Shown here: positions 62,301 to 64,000 of the stretch, one piece after another
Numbering within the stretch: position 1 is the first letter of the stretch
How the letters are laid out: each line of letters starts with the position of its first letter
Source of the DNA: Candidatus Desulfosporosinus nitrosoreducens
Lineage (GTDB): Bacteria; Bacillota; Desulfitobacteriia; Desulfitobacteriales; Desulfitobacteriaceae
Length of the DNA stretch: 64,000 nucleotides
Assembly (NCBI RefSeq): GCF_030954495.1
Contig: NZ_JAVHUW010000029.1
Span: forward strand, 1 to 64,000
Direction of reading: 5' to 3'
The notes under the pieces: model-generated
Databases searched by the model: none
What the model saw: the letters and a program-made list of their open reading frames with translations, nothing else
What the model was told of the DNA's origin: nothing
Made by a program: the position numbers and the translations under genes

Positions 62301-64000
62301 TTGAAGGTCTTTAAGAACGCAACAATTTATGTGCTAATCATTCTTATGGCAATTGTGTTGATTAAATGGTCGGCCCCTCCCGTGAACAAAGACGTGGGAA
62401 TGGACTACAACTCCTTTAAAAAAGCAGTTGCGGAAAACCAGGTTAAAGATGTTTCGGGTGTTATAGAAAGCAATACGATTAAGTACACAGTCACCTTGAA
62501 AGACGATACCAAGCACGAAGTGATTGGTCTGGCAAACGATCCGCAGCTTTCAGCAGATTTATTATCTCATGGGCTTCCCATTACTTATTCAGTGCCGCCG
62601 GAGTCACCTTGGTGGGTTGGCTTGTTGTCTACACTCCTCCCGACTCTGATCATCGTAGGCTTGTTCTTCTTTATGATGCAGCAAAGCCAAGGCGGCGGAA
62701 ACCGGGTCATGCAGTTTGGCAAAAGTAAGGCCCGTCTTGTCGGAGAAGACAAGAAAAAGGTGACCTTTGCGGATGTTGCCGGTGCGGATGAGGTCAAAGA
62801 AGAGCTCCAAGAGGTCGTTGAATTTCTGAAGTTTCCTAAAAAATTTAATGAATTAGGAGCTAAAATTCCTACAGGGGTTTTACTGTTCGGCCCTCCCGGA
62901 ACAGGTAAAACCTTATTGGCGCGTGCGGTTTCAGGAGAGGCCGGTGTACCTTTTTTTAGCATTAGCGGTTCGGATTTCGTAGAGATGTTCGTTGGTGTTG
63001 GCGCTTCGCGGGTCCGGGATTTGTTTGAGCAGGCTAAGAAGAGCGCACCCTGCATTGTGTTTATCGACGAAATTGACGCTGTTGGGCGGCAACGGGGCGC
63101 AGGTCTGGGCGGCGGTCATGACGAACGCGAGCAAACTTTAAACCAGCTTCTTGTGGAGATGGATGGATTTAACGGCAACGATGGCGTAATTATTATCGCG
63201 GCTACGAACAGGGCGGATGTCCTTGATCCCGCACTGTTGCGCCCGGGGCGTTTTGACAGACAAGTGATTGTTGATGTGCCGGACGTTAAAGGCCGTGAAG
63301 AAATTTTGAAAGTTCATGCCAAAGGCAAGCCGATAACTAAAGATGTTGATCTTGGGGTAATAGCGCGGCGGACTGCCGGCTTTACAGGAGCGGATATAGC
63401 CAATTTAATTAATGAAGCAGCGCTCCTTTCCGCTCGCAGAGGAGAAACACAAATTCGTCAGCAAACTATGGAAGAATCAATTGAACGAGTCATTGCCGGA
63501 CCGGAGAAGAAAACACGCGTTATTAGTCCTTTTGAAAGAAAGCTTGTATCCTATCACGAAGCGGGACACGCTTTACTGGGAGAGCTGCTGACTCATACGG
63601 ACCCCTTGCACAAAGTGTCAATTATTCCGCGCGGCAGAGCTGGAGGATATACTTTGCTTCTGCCTAAAGAAGATCGCAATTATATGACAAAATCCCAGCT
63701 GCTCGATCAGGTCACCATGCTGTTGGGCGGACGGGTCTCCGAATCGGTGGTATTGCACGAAATCAGCACCGGGGCCTCCAACGACTTAGAACGGGCCACC
63801 GGTATTGTCCGCAAAATGATTACCGAATTAGGAATGTCTGAGGAATTAGGTCCCCTGACGTTTGGACATAAAGAAGAACAGGTCTTTTTGGGCAGAGATA
63901 TTTCCCGTGACCGCAGTTACAGTGATACTGTGGCCTATGCCATTGACAAAGAGGCCCGCCGTATTATCGACGATTGCTATCAGAAAGCTCAAACTTTGAT
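62301..64000 (+). CDS. ftsH: Cell-division protease FtsH (partial, runs off window)
   Basis: At least 566 codons, truncated by the window end. TTG start with AGAGAGGAGG about 8 nt upstream. An N-terminal helix (about 6-22), an extracellular domain, a second helix (about 110-130), the AAA module with [14 protein letters not shown] near 196 and [13 protein letters not shown] near 253, and the zinc protease motif HEAGH near 419. It is an ATP-driven membrane protease; in Bacillus it is needed for sporulation entry. The residue positions are approximate. Confidence 0.95.
   Translation, partial: MKVFKNATIYVLIILMAIVLIKWSAPPVNKDVGMDYNSFKKAVAENQVKDVSGVIESNTIKYTVTLKDDTKHEVIGLANDPQLSADLLSHGLPITYSVPPESPWWVGLLSTLLPTLIIVGLFFFMMQQSQGGGNRVMQFGKSKARLVGEDKKKVTFADVAGADEVKEELQEVVEFLKFPKKFNELGAKIPTGVLLFGPPGTGKTLLARAVSGEAGVPFFSISGSDFVEMFVGVGASRVRDLFEQAKKSAPCIVFIDEIDAVGRQRGAGLGGGHDEREQTLNQLLVEMDGFNGNDGVIIIAATNRADVLDPALLRPGRFDRQVIVDVPDVKGREEILKVHAKGKPITKDVDLGVIARRTAGFTGADIANLINEAALLSARRGETQIRQQTMEESIERVIAGPEKKTRVISPFERKLVSYHEAGHALLGELLTHTDPLHKVSIIPRGRAGGYTLLLPKEDRNYMTKSQLLDQVTMLLGGRVSESVVLHEISTGASNDLERATGIVRKMITELGMSEELGPLTFGHKEEQVFLGRDISRDRSYSDTVAYAIDKEARRIIDDCYQKAQTL

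Overview
The window reads as one continuous, almost entirely plus-strand stretch of chromosome from an endospore-forming, anaerobic, low-to-medium GC Firmicute. The best guess is a Peptococcaceae-type organism near Desulfosporosinus or Desulfitobacterium; this is inferred from protein character and gene order, not from a search. Three things support it. There are many dedicated sporulation genes (spoIIR, bofA, gerA-type operon, gin, yabG, spoVG, fin, spoVT, yabP, yabQ, spoIIE). There is a single-chain pyruvate:ferredoxin oxidoreductase and a formate-tetrahydrofolate ligase, which are typical of anaerobes. The gene order matches the origin-proximal right arm of Bacillus-type chromosomes.

Layout. 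1-3200: a short collagen-like protein on the minus strand, a probable transposase scrap, a DinB-family protein and spoIIR. 3200-7200: tRNA-Ser(GGA), SRP RNA, dnaX, ebfC, recR, bofA, the classic scr-dnaX block. 7200-18250: accessory block with nifJ, a DUF2935 protein, two membrane proteins, a tricistronic gerA operon and gin. 18260-26030: yaaO-like decarboxylase, holB, ricT, yabA, rsmI, abrB (minus strand), metG, tatD. 26090-35020: two G5/3D proteins, cwlD-like amidase, a GH18 lipoprotein, rnmV, rsmA, a membrane-anchored unknown, a glycosyltransferase (minus) and yabG. 35080-39105: an L,D-transpeptidase (minus) and the cyanophycin pair cphB-cphA. 39250-50920: ispE, gntR, purR, spoVG, glmU, prs, a PRC-barrel gene (minus), pth, fin, mfd, prsA-like. 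51070-64000: spoVT, mazG, hup, rqcP, yabP, yabQ, an HTH gene, divIC, yabR, spoIIE, fhs, tilS and the 5' part of ftsH.

The genes combine replication and repair (dnaX, holB, recR, mfd, yabA), ribosome and tRNA maintenance (rsmA, rsmI, rnmV, metG, pth, tilS, rqcP), envelope precursors (glmU, ispE, prs), and a distributed sporulation and germination programme. Compared with the Bacillus order, several expected genes are absent from their usual slots (tmk, veg, sspF, ctc, spoVB, hprT). Others have been inserted (nifJ, gerA, cph genes, fhs, glycosyltransferase).

I did not find an obviously new multi-gene defence or mobile system. The most interesting signals are small. yabQ seems to start at an ATC codon behind a perfect Shine-Dalgarno. 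A leader ahead of the HTH-divIC operon holds a perfect palindrome built from DnaA-box sequences. A family of about 60-95 bp intergenic repeats all point the same way, and a 58-bp palindromic element is paired with them twice. A perfect 24-bp inverted repeat follows gin, and gin itself sits directly behind the gerA operon.
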